From Lachnospiraceae bacterium (GTDB lineage: Bacteria > Bacillota > Clostridia > Lachnospirales > Lachnospiraceae), in NCBI GenBank assembly GCA_029008875.1, contig JAQXJP010000035.1, positions 310,001-374,000 on the forward strand: a DNA stretch of 64,000 nucleotides, in the 5' to 3' direction. Position numbers and translations under genes: made by a program. Below, piece after piece: positions 1 through 10,643 of this stretch; positions within the stretch are counted from its first letter, which is position 1, and each line of letters opens with the position of its first letter. The notes beneath the pieces were generated by a model. That model saw only the letters and a list, made by a program, of their open reading frames with translations. It did no database searches and was not told the DNA's origin.

Positions 1-68
1 AAGCATACAACATCCAAGAGTTCAAAATCCCAGTGCTTAATCCACCCCGGGTTGATCTTCTTGTACAT
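1..68 (-). CDS. Partial N-terminus, probable exopolysaccharide polyprenyl glycosylphosphotransferase (runs off window)
   Basis: Reverse strand ATG at 68 after GGGAGAGG; reads MYKKINPGWIKHWDFELLDVVC, resembling the N-terminus of bacterial sugar transferases. Confidence 0.5.
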   Translation of the reverse strand, partial: MYKKINPGWIKHWDFELLDVVC

Positions 69-84
69 AGTAACCTCTCCCCGG

Positions 85-348
85 TTACTCGCCTAATCCG
101 CTTTCGATAAAGTTGGCGAGAACCTCAAGTGCGTTTTCTTCATCTTCCCCATCACAGATCAGGGTGATTTCGTCCCCCTTCTTGATGCAGGCACCCAACA
201 CACTAAGTACACTCTTTGCATTAGCAGTATTCCCACTATAGTCAAAAGTAATCTTACATTTGTACTTCATTGCCTCTTTGCACAAATTTCCGGCCGGACG
301 CAGATGAAGTCCGGTTGGATTGGTAATAACAATTTTCTTTGATACCAC
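85..348 (-). CDS. HPr family phosphocarrier protein with His15 (GLHLRPAG) and Ser46 region (NAKSVLSVLG)
   Basis: 87 aa, HPr motifs visible. Confidence 0.9.
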   Translation of the reverse strand: MVSKKIVITNPTGLHLRPAGNLCKEAMKYKCKITFDYSGNTANAKSVLSVLGACIKKGDEITLICDGEDEENALEVLANFIESGLGE

Positions 349-360
349 TTTTTTCGCCCC

Positions 361-1710
361 CTATAACATAACCTTCTGAATCAAATCAGCCAATTTTGTT
401 GCCTCTTCCTCAATTACCTTTTGATCCTTACCCTCAATCATGACACGAACCAACGGCTCCGTTCCCGAAGGTCGAATCAACACTCTGCCCTCCCCGGCAA
501 ATTTCTTCTCCAGCTCTGCAATCGCATCCGCAATTTCAGAGTACTCCATGTAACTCTCTTTTTTGTGGTTCGGAACCTTAGCGTTCACCAGTGCCTGCGG
601 AAGAACCTCCATAATCTTCGCAAGCTCCGACAACGGTTTTCCGGTGTCCACCATGACCTCCAGCAGATGGAGGGCACTGAGGAGTCCGTCCCCGGTGGTG
701 TTATCGTCCAGGAAAATCACATGCCCGGACTGCTCCCCGCCTAAATTGTATCCGTTTTCTCTCATGTTCTCCAGAACGTAACGGTCGCCCACCTTGGTCT
801 TTTCCAGGTTGATTCCTTCTTTTTCTCCCATCAAGGTAAATCCAAGGTTGGTCATCACGGTCACAACGATGGTATCCTTTGCCAGCCTTCCCTTGCTCTT
901 GAGATAGTTGCCGCAAATCGCCATAATCTCGTCGCCGTCCACCAGCTTGCCGTTCTCATCCACGGCCAGCATACGGTCCGCATCCCCGTCGAAGGCAATG
1001 CCGATATTGGCTTTCTCGGATACCACCCGAGCCTTCAGTTCGTCCATGTGGGTGGATCCGCAGTTTGCGTTGATGTTGGTTCCGTCCGGCTTTGTGTGGA
1101 TGGCAATCAGATTGGCTCCGAGATCCTGCAATGTCTTTACGGAGGTATAGTAGCTTGCCCCCTCGGCGCAGTCGATGACAATCTTGAGCCCCGACAAATC
1201 TACCGGAACGGTCTTTTTTTCAAACTCCACATATTCGTCGCGGATGTCAAAACGGTAATCGATTTTTCCGATTCCCGGTCCCACCGGAAATACCACATCC
1301 TCCATGTCGTTTTTGATCAATGCCTCAATCTCGTCCTCCAGCTCGTCGGATAACTTGTATCCCTCGCCGTTGAAGAACTTGATTCCGTTGAATTCCATCG
1401 GATTGTGGGATGCGGAAATCACAACGCCCGCATCTACTTTATGCTTTCTGGTGAGGTATGCGATTGCCGGGGTGGGAACCACTCCCACATAGACCGCATT
1501 CGCACCCACGGAACAGATTCCGGCCATCAGTGCATTTGCAAGCATCCCCCCTGAAATTCTGGTATCACAGCCGACGATGATGGTGGGCTGATGAGATTTC
1601 TCTTTGGTCAACACATAAGCCCCCGCCTGCCCCAGCTTTGTCGCCAGTTCAATGGTGAGCTCCGTTCCCGCTACTCCTCTTACCCCGTCGGTTCCAAACA
1701 TTCTTGCCAT
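361..1710 (-). CDS. glmM: Phosphoglucosamine mutase
   Basis: [28 protein letters not shown] motifs; downstream of cdaA-cdaR. Confidence 0.95.
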   Translation of the reverse strand: MARMFGTDGVRGVAGTELTIELATKLGQAGAYVLTKEKSHQPTIIVGCDTRISGGMLANALMAGICSVGANAVYVGVVPTPAIAYLTRKHKVDAGVVISASHNPMEFNGIKFFNGEGYKLSDELEDEIEALIKNDMEDVVFPVGPGIGKIDYRFDIRDEYVEFEKKTVPVDLSGLKIVIDCAEGASYYTSVKTLQDLGANLIAIHTKPDGTNINANCGSTHMDELKARVVSEKANIGIAFDGDADRMLAVDENGKLVDGDEIMAICGNYLKSKGRLAKDTIVVTVMTNLGFTLMGEKEGINLEKTKVGDRYVLENMRENGYNLGGEQSGHVIFLDDNTTGDGLLSALHLLEVMVDTGKPLSELAKIMEVLPQALVNAKVPNHKKESYMEYSEIADAIAELEKKFAGEGRVLIRPSGTEPLVRVMIEGKDQKVIEEEATKLADLIQKVML

Positions 1711-1724
1711 CGTATCATTCACCC

Positions 1725-3158
1725 CTAGTTATTATTTTTGTTGGTGCTGGTTCCGGTGGAAGTATCCCCGGTACCATCCGTATTTTGCGCACCGTCCTCA
1801 GGCTCCACCTCGGCGCTGGCCGGTGTGTCCTGACTGTCGCTGTTACCGGTATTCTCACCGGAACCACTGTTTGTACTGTTGTCGGAATTATTGCCCGAAG
1901 AACTTGTCTTTTTCACAGTAACCTCCGCCGTTCCGGATGCCAGTTTATAGCCGGTATCAGCATCTGCCAGAGTCAGATGAACCGTGTGCGTTCCCGCCGT
2001 CAACCCGGAGGCGTCCAATTTCAGAAGAATTTTCGACGCACTCAAGCCGGCAAGTTGGTCCGCCGTTCCTCCGATGGTTACCGGAATGGTGGACTCCACG
2101 AATTCAAGGGTATACTTGTCACTCAATCCTTCCACCTCGATGCGGGAAGTGGACACATTGAACACTTCCGTCTCATACTTGGCAATCACAACCGTTACCT
2201 CTACCACTGCATCTCCGTTGTCCACGAGGGTTACACCGGTAGGTAGATATTCGCTGATGTCAATGGTGGTTGTGAGACTGTCGGACATTTCGGATATATC
2301 CAGCAATTCTGCCGGAACATTCAGGGATGTAATCTCGTTCAGAGCACTGGCATATCCCTTCACCTTGACAGTGTCCACGTCCGCGGTAATCTCCGCAACA
2401 GCATAGCTCTCCGCAGGTGTTCCGATTGTCTCAAAGACCACAGGAACATCCTTGGTTCCAAGAACTGCCGCCTCTATTGAGACGGTCGAAATATTCATGG
2501 TAAGCTTTGTAGTGTCAATCTCATTGCCCTGGGCGTCATATAAGGTGGGAATGACATTGTCCGATACGCTGGTTGCCACTCCGTTCACGTCGATGGTTGC
2601 CATGGCTCCGCTGATCTGACTCACCACAGATTCGGGTCCCGAAACCTTGAGAATGTTGGACCCGGAGATAATCACATCCCCCAGAGCATATCCATCCGCC
2701 ACCTTGCCCTTGGTGTTCGGAGAAATGACAAACTGTTTGGTCATCAGGTTCTCGAGAGATACCCGAAGGTACTTCGCTTTGCCGTTATACTTGATGGAAC
2801 TCTCATAGCGGCTGCTGGTAATCTTCAATTCCACGGTTCCGTGTACCCCGTCATCTTCCATCACCAGGGTACTCATATCCGCCACTGCGGTAAAATCACT
2901 GTCTTCCAATTTGTCAAGAGTGGTTCTCTTGGCAGATATGGAGAAGGTGACGCGGTTGCTTCCGTCCACCACCTCATAGTACTTGTTCATATCCGTAATC
3001 ACGGAACTGTTTTCAATAATCACGTTGGTGGTATAAGATTTGGACTTTACCGGGTCATCGATATTGTATACCACCAGCCAGAGCACAAATGCAAACACCA
3101 CGGCCAGCAGTTTAAATCCAATATTATTGGTTAGAGTTTTTAGAAACTTCTTTGCCAT
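1725..3158 (-). CDS. cdaR: YbbR-domain protein, CdaA regulator
   Basis: [32 protein letters not shown] then YbbR-like repeats; Ser/Asn/Thr-rich C-terminus; ORF-track start is too long. Confidence 0.85.
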   Translation of the reverse strand: MAKKFLKTLTNNIGFKLLAVVFAFVLWLVVYNIDDPVKSKSYTTNVIIENSSVITDMNKYYEVVDGSNRVTFSISAKRTTLDKLEDSDFTAVADMSTLVMEDDGVHGTVELKITSSRYESSIKYNGKAKYLRVSLENLMTKQFVISPNTKGKVADGYALGDVIISGSNILKVSGPESVVSQISGAMATIDVNGVATSVSDNVIPTLYDAQGNEIDTTKLTMNISTVSIEAAVLGTKDVPVVFETIGTPAESYAVAEITADVDTVKVKGYASALNEITSLNVPAELLDISEMSDSLTTTIDISEYLPTGVTLVDNGDAVVEVTVVIAKYETEVFNVSTSRIEVEGLSDKYTLEFVESTIPVTIGGTADQLAGLSASKILLKLDASGLTAGTHTVHLTLADADTGYKLASGTAEVTVKKTSSSGNNSDNSTNSGSGENTGNSDSQDTPASAEVEPEDGAQNTDGTGDTSTGTSTNKNNN

Positions 3159-4032
3159 TTCTAATCCTCCTCTTGATAATCTCCAGGCCGGTTGCCTCAT
3201 GGTTGCGGTTCTGCAGATACTGCAATTTTTCCCGCAGGAAATCCGCGTCAATGTCATGGTAAATCTGTCCCCGCATTGCAACCGATACCTTTCCCGTCTC
3301 CTCAGAGACCACAATGGTAAGGGAATCGCTCACTTCGCTGACACCCACTGCGGCGCGATGTCTGGTTCCCAAATCCTTGCTCAGATTCAGGCTGTCTGAC
3401 AGAGGCAGATAGCAGGTGGCGGAAACCACCCTGTCCCCACGCACAATCACTGCGCCGTCATGGAGCGGTGTATTTTTCTCGAAGATATTGATGAGAAGCT
3501 GGCTGGACAGCAGCGCATCCACATCAATTCCTGTTCTCACATATTCTCCCAGATTAATCTCGTCCTCCACCACAATCAACGCACCGGTTTTCACCTTGCC
3601 CATGGCGTAGGACGCCCGAATCAGCTCCTCGATGGTCCTGTCGGAAAATTTGCTGGAATCCGCCTTGGCCACGGAAAAGAGGCGGCCAAAAAAGTTCTTG
3701 GTTCCCAGATTCTCAAGGGCTTTGCGCAGTTCCGGCTGAAAGATAATCACAAGTGCAATCAATCCCACGTTCAGGAGGTTTTCCGCCAGCCACAAAATGG
3801 TCGTCATCTGAAAAATTGCTGCCACAAGAATAAACAACAGAATAATGACAATTCCCTTGAACAGATTCCATGCCCTGGTATTTTTAACCCATAGCAAAAC
3901 GTGGTAGATCAAAAAGGAAATGATGAGTATTTCAATGACATCGACCCATGAGATCATAACGTCGGACATTCCAAGCAAAACAGATGCTTTATCGCCAAAT
4001 TGATTCAGCATCCCTGATATTCTTTCCATCAT
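3124..4032 (-). CDS. cdaA: Diadenylate cyclase
   Basis: Three TM segments plus DAC domain DGAVIVRGDRV...GTRHRAAVG. Confidence 0.95.
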   Translation of the reverse strand: MMERISGMLNQFGDKASVLLGMSDVMISWVDVIEILIISFLIYHVLLWVKNTRAWNLFKGIVIILLFILVAAIFQMTTILWLAENLLNVGLIALVIIFQPELRKALENLGTKNFFGRLFSVAKADSSKFSDRTIEELIRASYAMGKVKTGALIVVEDEINLGEYVRTGIDVDALLSSQLLINIFEKNTPLHDGAVIVRGDRVVSATCYLPLSDSLNLSKDLGTRHRAAVGVSEVSDSLTIVVSEETGKVSVAMRGQIYHDIDADFLREKLQYLQNRNHEATGLEIIKRRIRNGKEVSKNSNQ

Positions 4033-4126
4033 TGTCCTCCCTTCCATCTCACGAATCATAGTCTTTTTTTGTGAATAAGTATTGTATAGTTTCTTATTTT
4101 CTTCTTAATTTTCCATGAAGTTGGCT

Positions 4127-5167
4127 CTATTTCAGCAAGTCCTCATCGATGTCCAACTCTTCGGCAATTACCTTACGCTCAATTTCATCATCTGTAATGA
4201 TCCTGCTTCCTTCATGTCCGATTTTCTTGCCCATTGAAGATGTGTTTCCGAAACGCTTTACTGTCTTTGATCGCGAAGGTACCATTTTCTTGGGGATTGC
4301 CTTTACATAGTAATAGTAATCATCATCCTGGAACTGCACCCTCTCTGTTCTGGCATAATCCAAATCCATCGCAAAAAATTTAATAAACCAAGAAAAAAGA
4401 GCTGATAACACAGTTCCGATAATTAATCCCAGAATTTTCCCGGACAAATTCAGAATCAGATATCCTGCAAGAAGGCCTACAAATTGGAAAGCGAGCCCTG
4501 CAGTAATTGCAATGGCCCAAGCATGTTCAATCTCCATGCGGCGCACAAAATACACGATAAAGTACGCCAGCACCATGATGGCAAGCACAAGCACCATCTC
4601 TTTGTTGCCGGACACCTGCCCTGTCAACACATTCAGTTTGGATGCCCCGACATCCTCAGATGCGCTGTCGGAGAGCACTGCCGCACTCATGCGCACCCCG
4701 TCGATATAGTAGAACACAACGGTTCCGCATACCATCGCAACCAGCGACTGTACCGGTCGCAGCAATCCATCCGCCACCGGCACCAGATACGGCATATTGA
4801 ATTTGAATGCGATTGGAGTCAATATCGCTGCGTATCCGTCCTTCGGAGAAAAACGGAAATATGCAAAATAGATAATTGCAAACAGAACAAATGTAACTGC
4901 AGCAGCCTCAATAGAAAGGGAATACATATCCAATAAAATAACAATTGCCGCAAGTAAAATGGTTCCGTTCACCGGAAGCAGACAGCACACGAGCGCCAAT
5001 ATCAATGCCACCGGCACACTGCTGATTTTCCCCATAAATCCGATGCTGGAGTTGATCATAAGGAATATGGTCAGAGCCACGATAAATTTAAGCGCCGGAA
5101 CAATGTATGTCTCGTACGCGCCAAATACGCGAATCAACTTATCCTTAATTTCCAATAACTGTGTCAT
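4127..5167 (-). CDS. Multi-pass membrane protein of unknown function
   Basis: 346 aa, many hydrophobic segments, charged C-terminal tail. Confidence 0.75.
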   Translation of the reverse strand: MTQLLEIKDKLIRVFGAYETYIVPALKFIVALTIFLMINSSIGFMGKISSVPVALILALVCCLLPVNGTILLAAIVILLDMYSLSIEAAAVTFVLFAIIYFAYFRFSPKDGYAAILTPIAFKFNMPYLVPVADGLLRPVQSLVAMVCGTVVFYYIDGVRMSAAVLSDSASEDVGASKLNVLTGQVSGNKEMVLVLAIMVLAYFIVYFVRRMEIEHAWAIAITAGLAFQFVGLLAGYLILNLSGKILGLIIGTVLSALFSWFIKFFAMDLDYARTERVQFQDDDYYYYVKAIPKKMVPSRSKTVKRFGNTSSMGKKIGHEGSRIITDDEIERKVIAEELDIDEDLLK

Positions 5168-5176
5168 AAAAACCTC

Positions 5177-5581
5177 CTAGCCCTTAATTTTTTCCTCGCG
5201 GGCATACATTTTATTCACCTTATTCAGGTGCTTGGCATATTGCTTTAATTCCGCACGACCCTCCCGGAAACGCTTCCGGTACACAGCCATCGTTATGAGA
5301 ACGTACAGAACTTCGAATGCCAAATAAAGCAAAACCAACCCCACTATAGTTCCGACCAGGTCCATGGAATCAAAGACAGAATCCATGCCCTGCATCATCC
5401 CCATACCTGCCATCACTAAAAGTAATCCATATGCGATTGTTCCGGAAAAAATGCTCTTGAGCACCTCTTTTCCCACATAATCTCTTCCGTAATACGCTCT
5501 CATCTGTTCGGTGTGACGGTTTGCATCCCTGTCGTACACGGCCATATGATACATCTCTGTAACGCGTTCTTCGTTAATCAT
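5177..5581 (-). CDS. Small membrane protein of unknown function
   Basis: Two hydrophobic stretches; AAGGAG upstream of the ATG at 5581. Confidence 0.65.
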   Translation of the reverse strand: MINEERVTEMYHMAVYDRDANRHTEQMRAYYGRDYVGKEVLKSIFSGTIAYGLLLVMAGMGMMQGMDSVFDSMDLVGTIVGLVLLYLAFEVLYVLITMAVYRKRFREGRAELKQYAKHLNKVNKMYAREEKIKG

Positions 5582-5689
5582 ACGCACTCCTTAAAATCTG
5601 CTTTTCCTAAATTTGAGCCTAGGACAGCAATTTTCATGATGATTATATCATAGACGAATATAAATGAAAACCAATAATTTCCCCAAAAA

Positions 5690-5746
5690 GAATCCCCACT
5701 GCGGAAAAAGGCCTGTTTTTCAGCCTTCCCCCGCGATGGGGATTTC
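5690..5746 (-). terminator. Intrinsic terminator hairpin after the YvyF-like gene
   Basis: GAATCCCCACTGCGG...CCGCGATGGGGATTTC inverted repeat. Confidence 0.6.
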
Positions 5747-5763
5747 AAAAAATTAATTAACTT

Positions 5764-6168
5764 CTATAGGAATCTCATGCGGTCGCTGTCCCTTGCGATT
5801 CGCTTGGGGGAACCCGTTGTGGGTGTGGGCGAAGTATACGCACTCATCAGATTATTTGCCAGCTTCGCCTTGCAGCTGTCGCAAAATCTTCCCGTCAAAA
5901 TCATTCTGCCGCAATTCTCACAGTCAATTCCCTCCAGGGATCCTTCCGCAAATGTGAGGCGTTCCTCCCGAATCCATTGCTTAATCTGCTTCACGGATAC
6001 CTCATTCTCCCTGGAAACCTCATCGATCGATGCGGAGGTATGCTCTCTCAAATATTCCTTCACCTGACCGAATTTCTCGTCCAACTTTGCTCTGCATGCA
6101 GGACATATCTTCTCGTTGGACATTACATTGAACAACCTGCCGCAGTTTCTGCAATTAGTTACATTCAT
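5764..6168 (-). CDS. YvyF-like zinc-ribbon/HTH protein (flagellar-operon-associated family)
   Basis: CRNCGRLF..CPACRAKL...CENCG..CDSCKAKL; next to comF as in Bacillus. Confidence 0.7.
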   Translation of the reverse strand: MNVTNCRNCGRLFNVMSNEKICPACRAKLDEKFGQVKEYLREHTSASIDEVSRENEVSVKQIKQWIREERLTFAEGSLEGIDCENCGRMILTGRFCDSCKAKLANNLMSAYTSPTPTTGSPKRIARDSDRMRFL

Positions 6169-6180
6169 CGTGAACCCCTC

Positions 6181-6984
6181 CTACATTCCCTGACCGATAC
6201 ACACACTCAAGAAGAAAACCTGTTGCACCCCTGCCCGGTATAACGCTTCTGCCACCGCATCTGCCGTACTCCCTGTGGTATATATGTCATCAATCAACAA
6301 AATCTTCTTATATTTTACAACTTTTTCCCGTGTCTGAAAAGCGTTTTTGAGATTATTTTTCCTCTCAATGTCATTCAATTCCTTCTGGGGACGGGTGTTT
6401 CGCACCCGCAGCACCAGATTTCTCTCCAGAGCCGGAATCCCGGGCAGTTGCGACTGCGACGACAAATGTTGCCGCCGGTGCTGTGGTTGGGGCTGCAGTC
6501 GTTGCCGCTGCAATCGTCTCTGCCGCTTTATCAGTTCCCGCCGCAGCTTTGTGGCCAGGACCGCCGCCTGATTATATCCCCGGAGTTTTTCCTTCCTGCG
6601 ATACATAGGCACAGGGGCGATGGCTTCAATGCCTTTTTTCATCAACCAATCCCCGTATCGTTCCGCCAGCTCCTTGGCCAGATAATCCCCGTATTCCCGC
6701 CTGTTGCTGTACTTGAACCGGTACATGGTCATCTTGATTTGCCCCCGGTACACATACAGGGATTTCCCTTGGACAAAGGTGGTCCCCTTGTGCCTGCTGC
6801 AATCAAAGCAATACTCTGCCCGCTCCGACACCACCGGCCTTCCGCAGTGCATGCACACCGGCTCCTCCACCGGAAAAAGCATGGGCTTGCACTTTTTGTG
6901 AATTCCTCTCTCCCCATATTGGAGAATCTCATCGCAGAGGATGCATCGCCTTGGAAAAAGCAAATCCAGTGTTTTTTCAAACAT
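6181..6984 (-). CDS. ComF family phosphoribosyltransferase-like protein
   Basis: CxxC zinc finger N-terminus; GYNQA, VRNTRPQKEL, ILLIDDIYTTGSTA motifs. Confidence 0.9.
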   Translation of the reverse strand: MFEKTLDLLFPRRCILCDEILQYGERGIHKKCKPMLFPVEEPVCMHCGRPVVSERAEYCFDCSRHKGTTFVQGKSLYVYRGQIKMTMYRFKYSNRREYGDYLAKELAERYGDWLMKKGIEAIAPVPMYRRKEKLRGYNQAAVLATKLRRELIKRQRRLQRQRLQPQPQHRRQHLSSQSQLPGIPALERNLVLRVRNTRPQKELNDIERKNNLKNAFQTREKVVKYKKILLIDDIYTTGSTADAVAEALYRAGVQQVFFLSVCIGQGM

Positions 6985-7085
6985 ATTTGAGCCTTTCTAC
7001 TCTCCCGGCTCACGCACACACAATCTCTGTATTGACTATATCATACTTTTTCCGTCAAAAACAGTGCATATGGAAGTTTCTGTTA

Positions 7086-7114
7086 TTGACTTCTCTTTTT
7101 CTACTTATTATAAT
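7086..7114 (+). promoter_or_regulatory. Sigma-A promoter of the TrpXYZ-like operon
   Basis: TTGACT, 17 bp spacer, TATAAT. Confidence 0.75.
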
Positions 7115-7129
7115 TAGCATGTTAAACAA

Positions 7130-7151
7130 ATCAACGCTTTAAAGCGTTGAT
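7130..7151 (+). promoter_or_regulatory. 22 bp perfect palindrome, candidate operator or 5'UTR hairpin
   Basis: ATCAACGCTTTAAAGCGTTGAT, just downstream of the predicted +1 and upstream of the RBS. Confidence 0.6.
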
Positions 7152-7174
7152 GTTCAATAAGGAGGAAACGTATT

Positions 7175-8170
7175 ATGAAAAAGATGACAAAATTCGTGTC
7201 TGTCGCTCTTGCATCTGTGATGGCACTTTCGCTTGCAGCATGCGGAACCTCAGCACCGGAAAACGAAGGAACTCAAGCCACAGGCGGTTCCGCTGAGGGA
7301 ACTGTATATCAGGTAGGTATCTGCCAGTTGGTTGAGCATCCGGCTCTGGATGCAGCGACCGAGGGATTCCAGGCAGCGCTCAAGGATAAGCTTGGTGATC
7401 AGGTGGAATTCGATTTACAGAACGCACAGGGTGATTCACCCACATGCTCTACCATCTGTACCACATTTGTTGCCAACGATTATGATTTGATTCTCGCAAA
7501 CGCAACCCCTGCACTTCAGGCTGCAGTGGCTGCCACCAGCGATATTCCGATTCTCGGAACCTCTGTTACCGATTATGCTACCGCATTGTCCATCGATGAT
7601 TGGAGCGGAACCACCGGAATGAACGTATCCGGAACCTCCGACCTGGCTCCCCTTGACAAGCAGGCAGAATGCATCAAGGAGCTCTTCCCGGATGCAGCAA
7701 CTGTAGGAATTCTCTACTGCTCCGCAGAGCCAAACTCTCTGTACCAGGCAAATGTAATCTCCGAATCACTTACCGGAATGGGATATTCTGTAAAGACCTT
7801 TACTTTCGCAGATTCCAACGATGTTGCTTCCGTGACACAGTCCGCTTGTGATGAGTGTGATGTGCTCTACATTCCGACCGACAACACTGCCGCTTCTTGT
7901 ACCGAGGCAATCAACAACGTAGCTACCAAGCCGATTTTTGCAGGCGAGGAAGGCATCTGCTCCGGATGCGGTGTTGCCACCCTTTCCATCGATTACTATG
8001 ATATCGGATATCAGGCAGGCCTTATGGCTTACGAAATTCTTGCAAATGGTGCTGATCCTGCAACCATGGAAGTTAAGTTTGCACCGGAAGTTGTCAAGAA
8101 GTACAACCCCGCGAACGTCGATAAGTACGCGCTTACCATTCCGGAAGATTACGTCGCTATCGGCGAATAA
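7175..8170 (+). CDS. ABC transporter substrate-binding lipoprotein (ABC_sub_bind/TrpX-like)
   Basis: Lipobox LSLAACG; periplasmic-binding fold; followed by permease and ATPase. Confidence 0.9.
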   Translation: MKKMTKFVSVALASVMALSLAACGTSAPENEGTQATGGSAEGTVYQVGICQLVEHPALDAATEGFQAALKDKLGDQVEFDLQNAQGDSPTCSTICTTFVANDYDLILANATPALQAAVAATSDIPILGTSVTDYATALSIDDWSGTTGMNVSGTSDLAPLDKQAECIKELFPDAATVGILYCSAEPNSLYQANVISESLTGMGYSVKTFTFADSNDVASVTQSACDECDVLYIPTDNTAASCTEAINNVATKPIFAGEEGICSGCGVATLSIDYYDIGYQAGLMAYEILANGADPATMEVKFAPEVVKKYNPANVDKYALTIPEDYVAIGE

Positions 8171-8197
8171 TTCCAAAATTATTGGAGGAAAGATTTT

Positions 8198-9172
8198 ATG
8201 TTAATGTCCTATTTTGCTTCACTGAATCCGGTGAACTTGGTGAATGCCCTGCCGTCCAATGTGGCCCAGGGCCTCATCTGGGGTGTGATGGCCCTCGGGC
8301 TGTTCATCACCTTTCGTTTGCTGGATTTCGCAGATTTGACGGTTGACGGTTCCATGGCCACAGGCGGCGCTGTCACCGTTGTACTTACCACAAACGGCTG
8401 GAATATCTGGGCTGCGATTTTGGTAGCCACCCTGGCGGGAATCTGTGCAGGATTTGTAACCGGCTTGTTTCACACAAAATTGGGAATCCCACCGATTCTC
8501 TCCGGAATTCTGACACAGATTGCACTGTATTCCATCAACTTGCACATCATCGGAAGCGCCAACAAGGCATTGCCGGTTGACAAGTACAATTTGATTCTTA
8601 CCTCCCGCAACATTCCTCATGCCATTCTGATGGGCTTTTTGTTCTGCTCCGTACTCATCGCCATCATGTATTGGTATTTCGGAACAGAGCAGGGCTCCGC
8701 AATCCGGGCAACCGGATGCAACCCATCCATGAGTAAAGCCCAGGGTATCAATATCAAGAATATGGAATTGATTGCCCTTTGCCTTTCCAACGGAATGGTT
8801 GCAATGTCCGGCGGACTTCTGTCACAGTATCAGGGATTCGCGGATGTCAACATGGGGCGCGGTGCCATCGTAATTGGCCTTGCCGCAATCATTATCGGTG
8901 AAGTAATCGGTGATGCAATTTTAGGTAAGCATATGAATTTTATCGGAAGGCTCAGTTTTGTTGCCTTGGGCGGTGTCATCTACTACATCGTCATCGGCAT
9001 TGTAATCTGGCTAAAGATGCCTTCCAACGACTTGAAGTTGTTTACTGCCATCATTGTAGCAATCTTTTTGGCGGTGCCTTATCTGCGGGCGCAGAGCAAG
9101 AACTCTTTCCGCAAGGCCGCAAAGCGGGGTGCAATCACCTTGGCTTCCAATGATACAGGGAAGGAGGACTAG
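8198..9172 (+). CDS. ABC transporter permease (TrpY-like)
   Basis: Hydrophobic; branched-chain-type permease sequence RLLDFADLTVDGSMATGGA. Confidence 0.9.
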   Translation: MLMSYFASLNPVNLVNALPSNVAQGLIWGVMALGLFITFRLLDFADLTVDGSMATGGAVTVVLTTNGWNIWAAILVATLAGICAGFVTGLFHTKLGIPPILSGILTQIALYSINLHIIGSANKALPVDKYNLILTSRNIPHAILMGFLFCSVLIAIMYWYFGTEQGSAIRATGCNPSMSKAQGINIKNMELIALCLSNGMVAMSGGLLSQYQGFADVNMGRGAIVIGLAAIIIGEVIGDAILGKHMNFIGRLSFVALGGVIYYIVIGIVIWLKMPSNDLKLFTAIIVAIFLAVPYLRAQSKNSFRKAAKRGAITLASNDTGKED

Positions 9173-9174
9173 AG

Positions 9175-9969
9175 ATGTTAGAGATTCGCAATATTCACAA
9201 AACCTTCAACCCCGGAACCATCAACGAAAAGGTTGCACTAAACGGTGTGAATATCACTCTTCAGGAGGGTGATTTCGTTACTATCATCGGTGGAAACGGC
9301 GCCGGCAAATCCACCACCCTCAACGCCATCGCAGGTGTTTGGCCGGTGGATGACGGTTCCATCACCATCGACGGTGTGGACGTAACCGGGCTCCCAGAGC
9401 ACAAACGCGCCAAGTATCTCGGTCGCGTGTTCCAGGATCCTATGACCGGAACCGCCGCAACTATGCAGATTGACGAAAACCTTGCAATGGCGGCACGCCG
9501 CGGCAAAAAGCGCACGCTCCACTGGGCAGTAACCTCCAAGGAGCGGGAACACTACCGTGAATTGCTCAAGCAGTTGGATTTAGGCCTGGAGGATCGCATG
9601 ACCTCCAAGGTTGGTTTGCTGTCCGGCGGACAGCGCCAGGCAATCACACTTCTGATGGCCACCCTGCAAAAACCGAAGCTGTTACTCCTGGATGAGCACA
9701 CCGCTGCTCTGGATCCGAAGACAGCTGCAAAGGTATTGTCCCTCACCGACAAAATCATTGCGGAGAACAACCTCACCGCCATGATGGTGACCCACAACAT
9801 GAAAGATGCTCTTGCCCACGGCAATCGTCTGATTATGATGCACGAGGGACACGTTCTTCTCGACATCGGCGCCGATGAGAAAAAGCTTCTCACGGTGGAG
9901 GATCTTCTCCAGAAATTTGAGGAAGTCAGCGGCGAACAATTTGCTTCTGACAAGGCATTGCTGGGGTGA
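9175..9969 (+). CDS. ABC transporter ATP-binding protein (TrpZ-like)
   Basis: Walker A GGNGAGKST, signature LSGGQRQA, Walker B LLLLDEHTAALDP. Confidence 0.95.
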   Translation: MLEIRNIHKTFNPGTINEKVALNGVNITLQEGDFVTIIGGNGAGKSTTLNAIAGVWPVDDGSITIDGVDVTGLPEHKRAKYLGRVFQDPMTGTAATMQIDENLAMAARRGKKRTLHWAVTSKEREHYRELLKQLDLGLEDRMTSKVGLLSGGQRQAITLLMATLQKPKLLLLDEHTAALDPKTAAKVLSLTDKIIAENNLTAMMVTHNMKDALAHGNRLIMMHEGHVLLDIGADEKKLLTVEDLLQKFEEVSGEQFASDKALLG

Positions 9970-10090
9970 TATTAGAGAATTGTATTTGAGGATAGCATTT
10001 AAGAAGAGTACTTGAGGATGGTAATCGTTCTCGAAGGATTACATCCGAGTAAGGATTCTTATCATTTATGTTAACATAATAATCTTAAAG

Positions 10091-10122
10091 TTAAGGGGCG
10101 CATCTTCGGATGCGCCCCTTAA
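10091..10122 (+). terminator. Strong hairpin, probable operon terminator
   Basis: TTAAGGGGCGCATC-TTCG-GATGCGCCCCTTAA: 14 bp perfect stem, UUCG tetraloop; only a weak T-tract follows. Confidence 0.75.
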
Positions 10123-10130
10123 CTGATTTT

Positions 10131-10204
10131 AGGTATGAATCGGGATTATATATTTTAGGTATGAATCGGGACTTTATATTTTAGGTATGAATCGGAACTA
10201 TATT
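10131..10204. repeat. 26 bp direct tandem repeat, about 2.9 copies
   Basis: AGGTATGAATCGGGA...TATATTTT starts at 10131, 10157, 10183. Confidence 0.9.
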
Positions 10205-10326
10205 AACATCTGGTATTGACGAATAGAATTTTGTATCAGTGAATAGATTTCCTGGATTATTTACCAAATGGGCGTAGAGAAGAAAATCCGACATTCCACG
10301 CCCAAAAATAGAGTGATTTTCACCGG

Positions 10327-10600
10327 TTGGGACACCACTTTGGGCAGAATCGTCATAGATCAGCCGAAAAAGCCCAATATGACAGCCTTTCAGCAGTTTG
10401 GGGACGCTACTTTGGGCAGAATTGCCGCGAAAAGTCCCTAAAAACCCAATATAGCACGTTTCAGCAGTTTGGGGACGCTACTTTGGGCAGAATTGCCGCG
10501 AAAAGTCCCTATAAACCCAATATGGTACGTTTGCTGCCAATTTAGGGAAGCTACTTTGGGCGAGATTGTTATGAGAAAGTCCAAGAAACCCAATACGATA
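10327..10600. repeat. 71-73 bp imperfect direct tandem repeat, 4 copies
   Basis: GGGACGCTACTTTGGGCAGAATTG...AAAACCCAATAT; the two central copies nearly identical, outer ones degenerate. Confidence 0.9.
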
Positions 10601-10643
10601 TATTTTAGTCATTCGCAATTTTACATAGGCCAAGGTTAAACCA

